Source of the DNA: Kushneria marisflavi | Lineage (GTDB): Bacteria; Pseudomonadota; Gammaproteobacteria; Pseudomonadales; Halomonadaceae | Direction of reading: 5' to 3' | DNA: 64,000 bases | Assembly: GCF_002157205.1 (NCBI RefSeq) | Contig: NZ_CP021358.1 | Coordinates: forward strand, 1,922,001-1,986,000 | Shown: positions 1-8,884 of the stretch, in pieces | Layout of the letters: every line of letters starts with the position of its first letter | How positions within the stretch are numbered: position 1 is the first letter of the stretch | Notes under the pieces: model-generated | What the model was told of the DNA's origin: nothing | Seen by the model: the letters and a program-made list of their open reading frames with translations, nothing else | The model's database searches: none | Program-made: the position numbers and the translations under genes

Positions 1-909
1 GGCATCCTTGCGACGCTCGAGCGTCCCCTGGGTCCAGCCTGACATGTGCGGTGTCATGACCAGATTGTCGAGGGTCTGAAAGGGCAGATGGCCCGGGTGG
101 GGGGCACCCTGTTCGGCCGATGGATACACATACCAGGTGTCGATGGTGGCGCGGCGGATGCGTCGCGAGGACAGCGCGTCAAAGAGCGCCTTCTCTTCGA
201 TGACACCGCCTCGACCCACGTTGATGACATGAACGTGTTCCGGCAGGGCTTCAAAGGCGCCGGCATCTACCAGTCCGCGAGTGGCAGGGGTCTCCGGCAG
301 CGCCAAGACCAGGGCATCAAGCCCCTGATAGAAGCTTTCAAGCTCATCCAGTCCGAAAGCCTGCTCGAGGCCATACGCCTGCGCCTCTACCGGCGAACGG
401 TTGGCGGCACGAACCCGCAGACCCAGCGCCCGGGCCGTGGCTGCCAGCGACTGGCCGATATGACCAAATCCGAGGATTCCAAGCAGCTGACCATGCAGCT
501 CGCCATGCAGATGACGCCCCGATTGATAATACCAGTCGCCCTGCCGCAGGCGCTGATTGGCCTCCGCCAGCGGCACGCAATCATTGAGCAGGGCGGCCAT
601 GACATATTCGGTAATGGGAATATCGTGACCGTGACAGTTGCACAGCATGGCGCCTTCAGGGAGACGTGAGGTGTCGATGGCATCCACACCGGCGCCTACG
701 GCCTGAAAGAGACGCACCGTCTCGGGTCGCGGCTGTTCGGCATCAAGGCGATGTCCGAGGATGATGTCGGCACGGGCAAACGCCGCTCGACCGGCCTCAT
801 CAAGCGTATCCGGCAGGCAGATCAGCTCGGCCTCGTGCTGCAGGCGGTCGCTGAACCCCTCGTGAAAGCTGGCAGCGTTCTGACCATGAAAGACAATGCG
901 TGTACTCAC
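1..909 (-). CDS. D-2-hydroxyacid dehydrogenase (NAD-dependent), 3' end cut by window
   Basis: The reading frame runs from a GTG at 909 to the window edge without a stop, giving 303 codons; the C-terminus is missing. Visible family marks are the Rossmann motif GILGFGHIGQ in the middle, the substrate-binding Arg segment INVGRGGVIEE, and the catalytic His in MTPHMSGW near the cut. These identify the D-isomer-specific 2-hydroxyacid dehydrogenase family (glyoxylate/hydroxypyruvate reductase or phosphoglycerate dehydrogenase-like), which reduces a 2-keto acid with NAD(P)H. The GTG lies 4 bases after the stop of the upstream GntR regulator, so the two are probably co-transcribed, and the gene is likely part of the sugar-acid pathway encoded divergently. 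The exact substrate cannot be told from sequence. Confidence 0.85.
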   Translation of the reverse strand, partial: MSTRIVFHGQNAASFHEGFSDRLQHEAELICLPDTLDEAGRAAFARADIILGHRLDAEQPRPETVRLFQAVGAGVDAIDTSRLPEGAMLCNCHGHDIPITEYVMAALLNDCVPLAEANQRLRQGDWYYQSGRHLHGELHGQLLGILGFGHIGQSLAATARALGLRVRAANRSPVEAQAYGLEQAFGLDELESFYQGLDALVLALPETPATRGLVDAGAFEALPEHVHVINVGRGGVIEEKALFDALSSRRIRRATIDTWYVYPSAEQGAPHPGHLPFQTLDNLVMTPHMSGWTQGTLERRKDA

Positions 910-913
910 GTCG

Positions 914-1672
914 TTACTCCGATGTCAGGGGGGTAATGGCGGCATCCAGCAGCGCCGGGTCCAGATGTTTCTCGATCGGCTCCAGCATCTCCCCGGCGAA
1001 AGCCATCAACCGTGCCAGGGCTTCATCCGCCGCCTGCACACGGCCATCGATGACGCACTCCAGCATCTCCTGATGCAGACGAATGTTGGTCCGGATCAAC
1101 GGCTCATCGCCGAAATGCATCAAAAACAGATAGCCCAGCCGCCGAAAAAGCGTATGCAGCGGCCGCAGGGTGCGCTCAATGAAGGGTTCGCTTGCGGCCT
1201 TGAGGACGAGACGATCCAGCCGTCGATCGATGTCGTTGAAGCGACGCACCCGGTCATCGCACAGCGGGGCATCGTCCTTGACCAGGTCGGCCAGCGCCGC
1301 AGCCAGCTGGCGCATCTGACTGCGCTCGAGCGTGCTGGCCCGCTCACAGGCCTGCTCGATGGCAAAGCGCTCAAGATCATGACGCACCCGCAACAGGCGG
1401 CGCTCCCGCCCCAGATCGATGGGCAGCACTCGAATGCCGCGACCGGCGCGAACCTCCAGCAGCGTGTCATCACTTAACCGCCTCGTGGCCTCGAGTACCG
1501 GCATGCGTCCAAGCCCGGTACGCGTTTGAAGCTCGGCCATGGTGAGGAAGGCGCCCGGCCGCAGTTCCATATGGGCCAGCAGCGTCTCGAGACGCTCATA
1601 GGCCAGTTCTGCACGGGAAATGCCCGGCGTTTCATTGAGATGTTCCAGGGGCTCCAGCCTTCTTTCCTGCAT
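914..1672 (-). CDS. GntR family regulator with FCD domain (FadR subfamily)
   Basis: A 252-aa protein with an N-terminal winged helix (about residues 15-75, including TRTGLGRMPVLEATRRL recognition region) and an all-helical FCD ligand domain (about 85-235) with the spaced Asp/His residues typical of metal-dependent effector binding (the HQEML segment near the C-terminus). I chose the ATG at 1672 because the family starts a few residues before the helix; an in-frame start at 1729 would overlap the divergent promoter. FCD regulators usually repress sugar-acid or organic-acid genes. It sits divergent to the TRAP-enolase-SDR operon and upstream of the hydroxyacid dehydrogenase, so it likely controls both. 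Confidence 0.85.
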   Translation of the reverse strand: MQERRLEPLEHLNETPGISRAELAYERLETLLAHMELRPGAFLTMAELQTRTGLGRMPVLEATRRLSDDTLLEVRAGRGIRVLPIDLGRERRLLRVRHDLERFAIEQACERASTLERSQMRQLAAALADLVKDDAPLCDDRVRRFNDIDRRLDRLVLKAASEPFIERTLRPLHTLFRRLGYLFLMHFGDEPLIRTNIRLHQEMLECVIDGRVQAADEALARLMAFAGEMLEPIEKHLDPALLDAAITPLTSE

Positions 1673-1723
1673 GTTGTCCTCGCACGATGACGCCATTCGG
1701 CGTCGCTGTGAATACGCCCTATG

Positions 1724-1735
1724 TATCATATGATA
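1724..1735. promoter_or_regulatory. Perfect 12-bp palindrome, candidate operator of the GntR regulator
   Basis: The sequence TATCATATGATA is its own reverse complement and lies between the divergent regulator (start 1672) and TRAP binding protein (start 1822). A second imperfect ATAT-TGCG-ATAT element follows directly at about 1733-1744. FCD-type regulators bind short AT-rich palindromes, so an operator role is inferred, not shown. Confidence 0.45.
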
Positions 1736-1821
1736 TTGCGATATACAGAAATATATTTCTCCTTCGGCAGCGCTTTATCGACGTCCATTCCCAAAAACGC
1801 TGCCTTTCGAAGGAGCGTGTC

Positions 1822-2862
1822 ATGGCAGAACTTACCAGGCGCCGACTGCTGGCCGGTGCGGGTGCCGGCCTTCTTGGCGCCACAGCGTTATCCGGCCGGG
1901 TAATGGCCGAAGGCCATCGCCAGTATCGTCTGCGAGCACAGACCAACAAGAGTGAAACCTCGACCCAGGGCGCCATGTACACGCGCTTTGTCGAGCTCTG
2001 CGAGTCGCTCTCGGGTGGACGGTTATTGATCGATCTTCACTACTCAAGCGCCATTGTCAGCGATTTCCAGACCTTCGATGCCGCCGCCAACGGCGTGCTG
2101 GACATCGACATGACCGGTGCCAGCTATCTCACCGGCAAGGACCCCGCCTTCCAGTTCATCGGCGATGTCATGGGCGGATATGAAGATCCCATTCAGCTGC
2201 ACGCCTGGCTCGATATGCCCGAGGCCCGCGCCATTGTCGCCCCCCTCTACGGTCGCTACAACATGTATTGCGTCGGCCTGCTCTGCCCACCGCTCGAGTC
2301 ATTGAGCTCGACCGTACCGCTACCGGGAATCGAGTCGCTCCAGGGGTGGAAATTTCGCTCTCCGCCGGGCATGGAGAGCGAGATCTTCACACGGCTGGGC
2401 GCGGCCCCTGTCGTCATGGCCTTCGGGGAAGTCTTTACGGCGATGGAGACCGGCGTGGTCAGCGGCGCCGATGCCGGCACGCTGGCCCTCAATCGCTCGC
2501 TGGGCCTTTACGACATCTGCAAATACGCCACCTACCCGGGCTTTCACTCCATGCCGGCCGACCACGTGGCCATCAATCTCGACAGCTGGAACGCGCTGCC
2601 TGTCGAGCTGCAACGCGTCATCGAAGTCGCGCAGCGCGCCATTGCCTTTGATGTCATCAAAAACGTCACGGTCGATGATCACCGGGTTCTGACCGACCTG
2701 GCCGATCAGGTCACCTTCCACGACTGGTCGGAGCAGGACCGACTGGCCTTTCGTGAGGCAGCGCTGGAAGTCTGGAAGGACTGGGCGACGCGTAGCGAGG
2801 CAGCCGATGCGATGGTGAGAAGCCATCTCGCCTTCATGCGTCAAATGGGGCTTCTGAGTTGA
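1822..2862 (+). CDS. TRAP transporter substrate-binding protein (DctP family)
   Basis: A 346-aa periplasmic solute receptor. The start at 1822 has an AAGGAG ribosome site 8 bases upstream and gives an N-terminus with twin-arginine character (TRRRLLAGAGAGLLG) followed by a hydrophobic stretch and an AEG cleavage region, so export by Tat is likely. The rest fits the DctP fold, including the family segment GWKFRSPPG and the following conserved Gly/Ala rich loop. It would deliver an organic acid, probably a sugar acid given its neighbours, to the DctQM membrane complex. The small permease begins 25 bases downstream. Confidence 0.9.
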   Translation: MAELTRRRLLAGAGAGLLGATALSGRVMAEGHRQYRLRAQTNKSETSTQGAMYTRFVELCESLSGGRLLIDLHYSSAIVSDFQTFDAAANGVLDIDMTGASYLTGKDPAFQFIGDVMGGYEDPIQLHAWLDMPEARAIVAPLYGRYNMYCVGLLCPPLESLSSTVPLPGIESLQGWKFRSPPGMESEIFTRLGAAPVVMAFGEVFTAMETGVVSGADAGTLALNRSLGLYDICKYATYPGFHSMPADHVAINLDSWNALPVELQRVIEVAQRAIAFDVIKNVTVDDHRVLTDLADQVTFHDWSEQDRLAFREAALEVWKDWATRSEAADAMVRSHLAFMRQMGLLS

Positions 2863-2887
2863 AGCCACTGCAACCGGGGAGGTCGTG

Positions 2888-3379
2888 ATGTCCAATCAAA
2901 CGCTCAGGAAACCTGCCTTTCAATGGGATGAGCTGCCCGCCTGGCTATTCATGGTGGTCATCTTCGCCATGACATGGGAAGTGGTGTCCCGCTATTTCTT
3001 TCTGGCCCCGACCAGCTGGGCCAATGAGCTATCGCTGTATGTCTGTGCCATTGCCTATGTTTATGCCGGCGTCTTTGTCATGCGCCGTGACGCCCATCTG
3101 CGCGTCACCGTGCTCTACGATCTCGCCCCGCGCCGATTAAGGCGTGCCCTTGATGTCGTGCAGTGCCTGATGACGCTGTGCTTTTGTTTGATCGTGGCCG
3201 GATTTGGCGCCCGCGAGGCCTGGGTGGCCCTGATCAATGGCGAGCGTTTTGGCACGGTCTGGAACGCGCCCATTCCGATGACCCTCAAGCCATTGATCGT
3301 GATCTGCGCACTGGTCATGGCAGTGATGTCGGTCATCAATCTTTATCGCCGCTGGCACCAGCAGGAGCGTGACTCATGA
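2888..3379 (+). CDS. TRAP transporter small permease (DctQ family)
   Basis: A 163-aa membrane protein with four hydrophobic segments (about residues 15-35, 50-68, 88-110 and 130-150), the DctQ pattern. A GGGGAGG ribosome site precedes the ATG at 2888; an in-frame GTG immediately upstream at 2885 is the alternative start. Its stop overlaps the start of the large permease by four bases (ATGA), indicating translational coupling. It is the scaffold subunit of a sodium- or proton-coupled TRAP importer. Confidence 0.9.
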   Translation: MSNQTLRKPAFQWDELPAWLFMVVIFAMTWEVVSRYFFLAPTSWANELSLYVCAIAYVYAGVFVMRRDAHLRVTVLYDLAPRRLRRALDVVQCLMTLCFCLIVAGFGAREAWVALINGERFGTVWNAPIPMTLKPLIVICALVMAVMSVINLYRRWHQQERDS

Positions 3380-4683
3380 GCATCGCCTTCATGTCTCTGG
3401 TCCTGCTGGGCGGGCTGATCCTGTCCATGGCCATGGCAGTTCCCCTGGGATTTGCTGCCGGCGGGGTGGCCTCGCTGATGGCCCTTTTCGATTTCGGCCC
3501 GGATGTGCTGGGGCTTGCCATGCAGAAGATTTATGGCATGGCGACCGATATCTCCTTTGCCTCGGTCCCCTTGTTCATTTTGATGTCGGCCCTGCTGGAG
3601 CGCTCGCGGCTGGCCCGGGATCTCTTTGACAGCCTTCAGTATCTGGTGGGCGGCATACGGGGGGGCGTGGCGCTGGTCACGCTTTTGATCGCGGTCGTCA
3701 TGGCCGCCATGAGCGGCATCATCGGCGGCGAAATCGTCATGCTCGGCCTGGTTGCGCTGCCCCAGATGCTGCGCCTGAACTATGACCGCAACCTCTCCAT
3801 CGGCGTCATCGTGGCCGGCGGCTCACTGGGCACCATGATCCCGCCAAGCATCGTGCTGATCATTTTCGGACTGGTCGGCGGCACCAGTATTCAGGCGCTC
3901 TTTTCAGCCACGGTCATCCCCGGGCTGATGCTCGCCGGCAGCTACCTGCTCTATGTGGTCATACGATGCTGGATCAATCCCTCGCTGGCCCCCGCCAGCC
4001 GGGATGCCGTGCCGGAAGGGATGACCCGGCGACGTGCCATGGCCGGCCTGATACCGCCCATGCTGCTGATCATTCTGATTCTGGGCTGTATCTACGGCGG
4101 GGTAACCTCGATTACCGAAGCCGCCTGCGTGGGCGTCATCGGGACACTGGCCCTGATTGTCGTACGTGGCGAACTTGGCCTGTCCCTTTTGCATCAGGCG
4201 CTGGTCCAGACTCTACGTGCCGTTGGCATCCTGCTCTGGGTGACCTTTGGCGTGGCCGTGCTGATCAGCGTCTATAACCTGATGGGCGGGCGAGCGTTCA
4301 TTAATGAGCTGATTCTGGGCGCGGGTCTGACGCCCATGATGACCATCCTTCTGATGCTGCTCGTGTTTCTGATCCTGGGCTGTTTCATGGACTGGATCGG
4401 GATCGTGCTGCTGACCATCCCCATCTTTTTGCCCATCGTGGTTGAGCTTGGCATGAGTCCCGTCTGGTTCGGGGTGCTTTTTTCGATCGCCATGCAGATT
4501 GCCTTTCTCTCACCGCCCTTCGGCTCGGCGGCCTTTTACCTGATGAGCGTAGCCCCGAAGGGCATCACGCTGATGGATATCTACCGCTCCGTCTGGCCGT
4601 TCATGCTCATCCAGCTTGCCGTGCTGGTACTGGTGCTGCTCTTTCCACAACTCGCCCTGTGGCTGCCCGGCCTGATTCAATAA
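3376..4683 (+). CDS. TRAP transporter large permease (DctM family)
   Basis: A 435-aa protein of about twelve hydrophobic segments, full length for DctM. Recognisable family parts are the GGSLGTMIPPSIVLIIFG loop in the first half and the GCFMDWIGIVLLTIPIFLP segment in the second half. It forms the transport channel with DctQ. It sits between dctQ (four-base overlap) and the enolase superfamily enzyme (13 bases downstream), so transport and first catabolic steps share a transcript. Confidence 0.92.
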   Translation: MSIAFMSLVLLGGLILSMAMAVPLGFAAGGVASLMALFDFGPDVLGLAMQKIYGMATDISFASVPLFILMSALLERSRLARDLFDSLQYLVGGIRGGVALVTLLIAVVMAAMSGIIGGEIVMLGLVALPQMLRLNYDRNLSIGVIVAGGSLGTMIPPSIVLIIFGLVGGTSIQALFSATVIPGLMLAGSYLLYVVIRCWINPSLAPASRDAVPEGMTRRRAMAGLIPPMLLIILILGCIYGGVTSITEAACVGVIGTLALIVVRGELGLSLLHQALVQTLRAVGILLWVTFGVAVLISVYNLMGGRAFINELILGAGLTPMMTILLMLLVFLILGCFMDWIGIVLLTIPIFLPIVVELGMSPVWFGVLFSIAMQIAFLSPPFGSAAFYLMSVAPKGITLMDIYRSVWPFMLIQLAVLVLVLLFPQLALWLPGLIQ

Positions 4684-4696
4684 CTGGAGTTCACTG

Positions 4697-5893
4697 ATGA
4701 AAATCACTGCCATCGAAACCCTGCACGCGCGCGAATTCGAAAACGTGCTCTGGGTACGTATCCATACCGATGAGGGCACCATTGGCCTGGGGGAAACCTT
4801 CTACGGCGCCGGTGCCGTGGCCGCCCATATTCACGACACCCTGGCGCCCAGGCTACTGGGGCGCGACCCGCTGGCCATCGAGGCGCTTCACCGGGAGATG
4901 ACCAACCTACCATTGGCACACGCCTCGACCGGCGCCGAGTCGCGCGCCACCTCGGCCATTGATATCGCGCTGTGGGATCTGTTTGGCAAGGTCTGTCAGC
5001 AGCCGGTGCATCAGATGCTGGGCGGGCTCTGCCAGCCGCGGCTAAGGATCTACAACACCTGCGCCGGCTACGGCTATGTCCGCAACCGTGATATTCGAAC
5101 GGTCAAAAACTGGAATCTGGGCAGCAGCGAAGGCCCTTTCGAGGATCTCAACGCCTTCATGACCGATGCCGGCGCACTGGCCGAAAATCTGCTGGAAAGC
5201 GGTATCAGCGCCATGAAGATCTGGCCCTTTGACCCCATCGCTCAGCAGACCCATGGGCTGGACATCAACGCCGAGCAGATGAAAACGGCGCTGCGCCCCT
5301 TCGAACAGATTCGAAATCGCGTGGGCGATGCGATGGACATCATGGTGGAGTTTCACTCCCAGTGGAATCTGACCAGTGCCAAGCGCATTGCCAGGGCGCT
5401 GGAGCCCTATAACCCGTACTGGTTCGAGGACCCGATCAAGATGACCTCAACCTCGGCGCTGGGGGAATACGCGCGCGCCACCTCGGTACCGGTATGCGGC
5501 AGTGAAACGCTGGGCTCGCGCTGGCCCTACAAGGAGATGCTCGATCAGGACGCGCTTGGTGTGGTGATGGTGGATCTGTGCTGGACCGGCGGGCTGACCG
5601 AGGGCCGCAAGATCGCCGCCCTTGCCGAGACCTTTCACAAGCCCTTCGCGCCACACGACTGCATTGGCCCTGTCGGTTTCGCCGCCGCCGTCCACATGTC
5701 CTTCAGTCAGCCCAACACCCTGATTCAGGAGTCGGTCCGGGCCTTCTACCGCGGCTGGTATCAGGAGCTGGTCACGACCGTTCCGCGCATCGAAAACGGT
5801 TACGTCTATCCCATGGAAGGGCCGGGGCTGGGGGTCGAGCTGCTGCCGGAAGTCTTTGAACGCCCCGACCTGGTCACCCGTAAAAGCCAGTAA
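4697..5893 (+). CDS. Mandelate racemase/muconate lactonizing enzyme family protein
   Basis: A 398-aa member of the enolase superfamily, full length. The N-terminal capping domain (about 1-130) is followed by the barrel, with the three metal-binding acids visible at VEFHSQW (Glu near 218), YWFEDPIK (Glu near 244) and CGSETLG (Glu near 270), and a catalytic-type His in APHDC near 320. Members dehydrate or epimerise acid sugars or cycloisomerise lactones through an enolate. With a TRAP importer, an IdnO-like SDR and a hydroxyacid dehydrogenase nearby, a sugar-acid dehydratase is the likeliest role. The precise acid is not deducible. Confidence 0.85.
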   Translation: MKITAIETLHAREFENVLWVRIHTDEGTIGLGETFYGAGAVAAHIHDTLAPRLLGRDPLAIEALHREMTNLPLAHASTGAESRATSAIDIALWDLFGKVCQQPVHQMLGGLCQPRLRIYNTCAGYGYVRNRDIRTVKNWNLGSSEGPFEDLNAFMTDAGALAENLLESGISAMKIWPFDPIAQQTHGLDINAEQMKTALRPFEQIRNRVGDAMDIMVEFHSQWNLTSAKRIARALEPYNPYWFEDPIKMTSTSALGEYARATSVPVCGSETLGSRWPYKEMLDQDALGVVMVDLCWTGGLTEGRKIAALAETFHKPFAPHDCIGPVGFAAAVHMSFSQPNTLIQESVRAFYRGWYQELVTTVPRIENGYVYPMEGPGLGVELLPEVFERPDLVTRKSQ

Positions 5894-5911
5894 CGCGACA
5901 GGGAGAACCCC

Positions 5912-6679
5912 ATGATGAATCTGTTTGATCTCACCGGCAGAACCGCCCTGATTACCGGCTCATCGGGAGGGCTGGGACTGGCCATGTCACAGGCCCTCAG
6001 CGATGCGGGGGCGGCCATCGTCCTGCATGGCCGCAATCAGGACAAGCTGCGCGAGGCGGCGGCACAATTTGCGTCCAGAGACGTCGAGGTAGAGACCCTC
6101 TCCTTTGATGTCACCTGCGAAGCCGACGTGCACCGGGCGTTCGAGAGCCTCGACGAACGCGGCATCACGATCGATATCCTGATCAACAATGCCGGCATGC
6201 AGCATCGCCAGCCGATGGTAGAGCTGTCGCTGGCCGACTGGCAAAAGGTGATCGACACCAATCTGAGCGCAGCCTTTCTGGTGGGCCAGCAGGTGGCGCG
6301 GCGCCTGATTGAAAAGGGGCAGGGCGGCAAGATCATCAACGTCGGCTCGCTGACAAGCCAGGTGGCTCGGGCAACCGTGGCACCCTATACGGCGGCAAAG
6401 GGAGGCATCCGGCTGCTGACCTGTTCGATGGCCGCCGAGTGGGCCGAACACAACATCCAGGCCAACGCCATAGGTCCGGGGTACATGCTGACGGACATGA
6501 CCCGCGCCCTGTCAGAGGACCCGACATTTGACGGCTGGGTCAAGGCGCGCACGCCATCGCGCCGATGGGGCCTTCCGGAAGACCTGGCCAGTACGGTCAT
6601 CTATCTGGCGGCACCCGGTTCAGGCTACGTCAATGGACAGATCATCTATGTCGATGGCGGCATGCTGGCCGTGTTGTAG
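5912..6679 (+). CDS. SDR family oxidoreductase, gluconate 5-dehydrogenase-like
   Basis: A 255-aa classical short-chain dehydrogenase. The cofactor motif TGSSGGLG is near residue 16, NNAG near 91, the catalytic Ser in NVGSLTSQ, and the Tyr-Lys pair in PYTAAKGG. The overall sequence resembles gluconate 5-dehydrogenase (IdnO), which interconverts gluconate and 5-ketogluconate, although 3-oxoacyl-ACP reductases are close relatives. A GGGAG ribosome site precedes the ATG; a second ATG follows directly. It is the last gene of the TRAP operon, ending just before a hairpin shared with rep. Confidence 0.85.
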   Translation: MMNLFDLTGRTALITGSSGGLGLAMSQALSDAGAAIVLHGRNQDKLREAAAQFASRDVEVETLSFDVTCEADVHRAFESLDERGITIDILINNAGMQHRQPMVELSLADWQKVIDTNLSAAFLVGQQVARRLIEKGQGGKIINVGSLTSQVARATVAPYTAAKGGIRLLTCSMAAEWAEHNIQANAIGPGYMLTDMTRALSEDPTFDGWVKARTPSRRWGLPEDLASTVIYLAAPGSGYVNGQIIYVDGGMLAVL

Positions 6680-6691
6680 CCCAAAAACCTC

Positions 6692-6715
6692 AGGGGCCCG
6701 CTTTGGCCGGCCCCT
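6692..6715. terminator. Hairpin between convergent SDR gene and rep
   Basis: A perfect 7-bp stem (AGGGGCC with GGCCCCT) and a 10-base loop lies between the convergent genes. On the minus strand it is followed by GAGGTTTTT, the usual U-tract of an intrinsic terminator; its last bases overlap the rep stop codon. Confidence 0.6.
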
Positions 6716-8765
6716 AACCCAAAAGCGAGCGCAGCCCGGCAATCGCACTCTGGCCGCGCTCGCGTTTTTTCTCCGGGTCTTCCTTGTCGGCGCGGCCGTA
6801 CCACTCCAGATCTTCCGGCGGCAGCTCGTCAAGAAAGCGACTCGGTGCGCAGTTCATCATCTCGCCAAACTGCTTGCGCTGCTGGGCCAGTGACAGGGTC
6901 AGCGTCTGACGGGCGCGGGTGATGCCCACATAGGCCAGCCGGCGCTCCTCCTCGATGGTGTCCATCTCGATCGAGTTGCGATGCGGCAGCAGTTCCTCCT
7001 CCATGCCCATCACGTAGACATGCGGGAACTCGAGCCCCTTGGAGGCGTGCAGGGTGAGAAGCTGCACCTTGTCGGTGTCATCTTCCTGGGCCTGCTGGTC
7101 GAGAATGTCGCGCAGCACCAGTCGCGAGATGGCGGCTTCAACGTCGTCGGTCTCCTCGGCCGCGTCATCGCCATCCTCCGTGTCACGGTGCATCGACTTC
7201 TCGAGCTGATCGATCAGGATATACACGTTGCCCATGCGCTTTTCGGCAATGATCGGCGCGCTGGCGTTCTGATAGAGCCAGGCCTCGTAATCCATCTCGG
7301 CAAACATCGCCCGGATCGCGGCGATCGCATCGCCCTGATCCATGCGTTTGCGGATGCCTTCCAGAAAGTGGTTGAAGCGCCCCAGCCGATCCACGGCGCG
7401 CTCGGAGAGCACGTGCGAAAGCCCCATCTCGCTGCAGGCGGCAAAGAGGCTGACCTTGCGCTCCTGAGCGTAGTTGGCCAGTTTCTCGAGCGTGGTGGGA
7501 CCGATCTCGCGGCGCGGAACGTTGACGATGCGCAAAAAGGCGTTGTCATCGGCCGGGTTGATCAGAAGGCGCAGATAGGCCATCGCATCCTTGATCTCAT
7601 TGCGCGAGAAAAAGGAGGTGCCACCGGAGAGCTTGTAGGGAATCTGGTGGTGCTGGAGCTTCAACTCCAAAAGCCTTGCCTGAAAGTTGCCGCGATAGAG
7701 CACGGCAAAATCGCGCCACTGGGCGCTCTCCTTGATGCGCCGGGTGAGGATTTCGGTGGCGACCCGCTCGGTCTCGGCTTCCTCGTTGCGATTGACGATG
7801 ATCCGGATCGGCTCGCCGCGCCCCTTGTCCGACCACAGCGTCTTCTCATAGACGTGCGGATTGTTGGCAATCAGGGTGTTGGCGGCCTTGAGGATGATCG
7901 AGGTCGAGCGGTAGTTCTGTTCCAGCTTGATGACGTTAAGCGAGGGAAAGTCCTCACCGAGCTGCACCAGGTTTTCCGGGCGTGCGCCGCGCCAGGCATA
8001 GATCGACTGGTCATCATCGCCCACCACGGTAAAGGTCTGGCGCTCGGCCATCAGCATGCGCACCAGCTGATACTGGCTGGAGTTGGTGTCCTGATACTCG
8101 TCCACCAGCATGTAGTGGATGCGGTTTCGCCAGCGCTGGAGCACCTCCGGGTGACGCTCGAACATGGTCGCCGGCAGCATGATCAGGTCATCGAAATCGA
8201 CCGCGTTATAGGCCTTTAAATGGCGCACGTAGTGCTCGTAAATGCGCGCGCACCAGGCATCGTCCTCGGTCTCGGCGTGTGAAAGCGCATGCCCCGGCAG
8301 AATCAGGTCGTTTTTCCAGTTCGAGATTCGACCCTGCACCTGGTTGATCTGATCGGCATCGATCTGGGCGTCCTTTTGCATCAGATCGCGCAAAAGCGCC
8401 TTGGCATCCTCCGGATCAAACAGCGAAAAGCCCGGGCGCAGGCCCAGCGTTTTCAGCTCCGAGCGGATGATGGTCAGCCCCAGGGTATGAAAGGTCGACA
8501 CGGTCAGGCCGTGGCCGCTGCGCCCGGGCAACAGTGCCTGTACGCGCTCCTTCATCTCGCGGGCGGCCTTGTTGGTAAAGGTAACCGCCGCAATGCGTCG
8601 GGCGCTCATGCCGCACTCGTGGACCAGATAGGCGATCTTGGTGGTGATCACGCTGGTCTTGCCGGAGCCGGCACCGGCGAGCACCAGACAGGGGCCATCG
8701 ATGTATTTCACGGCTTCACGCTGACGCGGATTGAGGCCGCTGATGCGTTGGCGAATATCGGACAT
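6714..8765 (-). CDS. rep: ATP-dependent DNA helicase Rep
   Basis: A 683-aa superfamily 1A helicase, close to the usual 670 residues. Walker A is LAGAGSGKT near residue 30, motif II is VDEYQDTN, motif III GDDDQSIYAWRGA, motif IV EQNYRS, and motif VI VGITRARQTL near the C-terminus. Rep unwinds DNA 3'-5' ahead of replication forks and displaces bound protein. The ATG at 8765 begins MSDIRQRISGLNPRQ, matching the family start; the in-frame ATG 16 codons upstream adds an unrelated leader. UvrD is the main alternative, but length and the start favour Rep. Confidence 0.93.
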   Translation of the reverse strand: MSDIRQRISGLNPRQREAVKYIDGPCLVLAGAGSGKTSVITTKIAYLVHECGMSARRIAAVTFTNKAAREMKERVQALLPGRSGHGLTVSTFHTLGLTIIRSELKTLGLRPGFSLFDPEDAKALLRDLMQKDAQIDADQINQVQGRISNWKNDLILPGHALSHAETEDDAWCARIYEHYVRHLKAYNAVDFDDLIMLPATMFERHPEVLQRWRNRIHYMLVDEYQDTNSSQYQLVRMLMAERQTFTVVGDDDQSIYAWRGARPENLVQLGEDFPSLNVIKLEQNYRSTSIILKAANTLIANNPHVYEKTLWSDKGRGEPIRIIVNRNEEAETERVATEILTRRIKESAQWRDFAVLYRGNFQARLLELKLQHHQIPYKLSGGTSFFSRNEIKDAMAYLRLLINPADDNAFLRIVNVPRREIGPTTLEKLANYAQERKVSLFAACSEMGLSHVLSERAVDRLGRFNHFLEGIRKRMDQGDAIAAIRAMFAEMDYEAWLYQNASAPIIAEKRMGNVYILIDQLEKSMHRDTEDGDDAAEETDDVEAAISRLVLRDILDQQAQEDDTDKVQLLTLHASKGLEFPHVYVMGMEEELLPHRNSIEMDTIEEERRLAYVGITRARQTLTLSLAQQRKQFGEMMNCAPSRFLDELPPEDLEWYGRADKEDPEKKRERGQSAIAGLRSLLG

Positions 8766-8884
8766 GGGAACAACCTGATGGAAGGCAGATGACGCAAGCA
8801 CATCATGATACATCCTGTGCCCTCACCTGTGCTGTAATGACAGGACTCGAACCGGCCCGTCGCCACCGTTCAGGAGAGTAATTG

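Noticed and set aside
6981..8219. 412-codon open frame antisense to rep
   Set aside because: All helicase motifs lie on the minus strand; the plus frame has no family-like segments.
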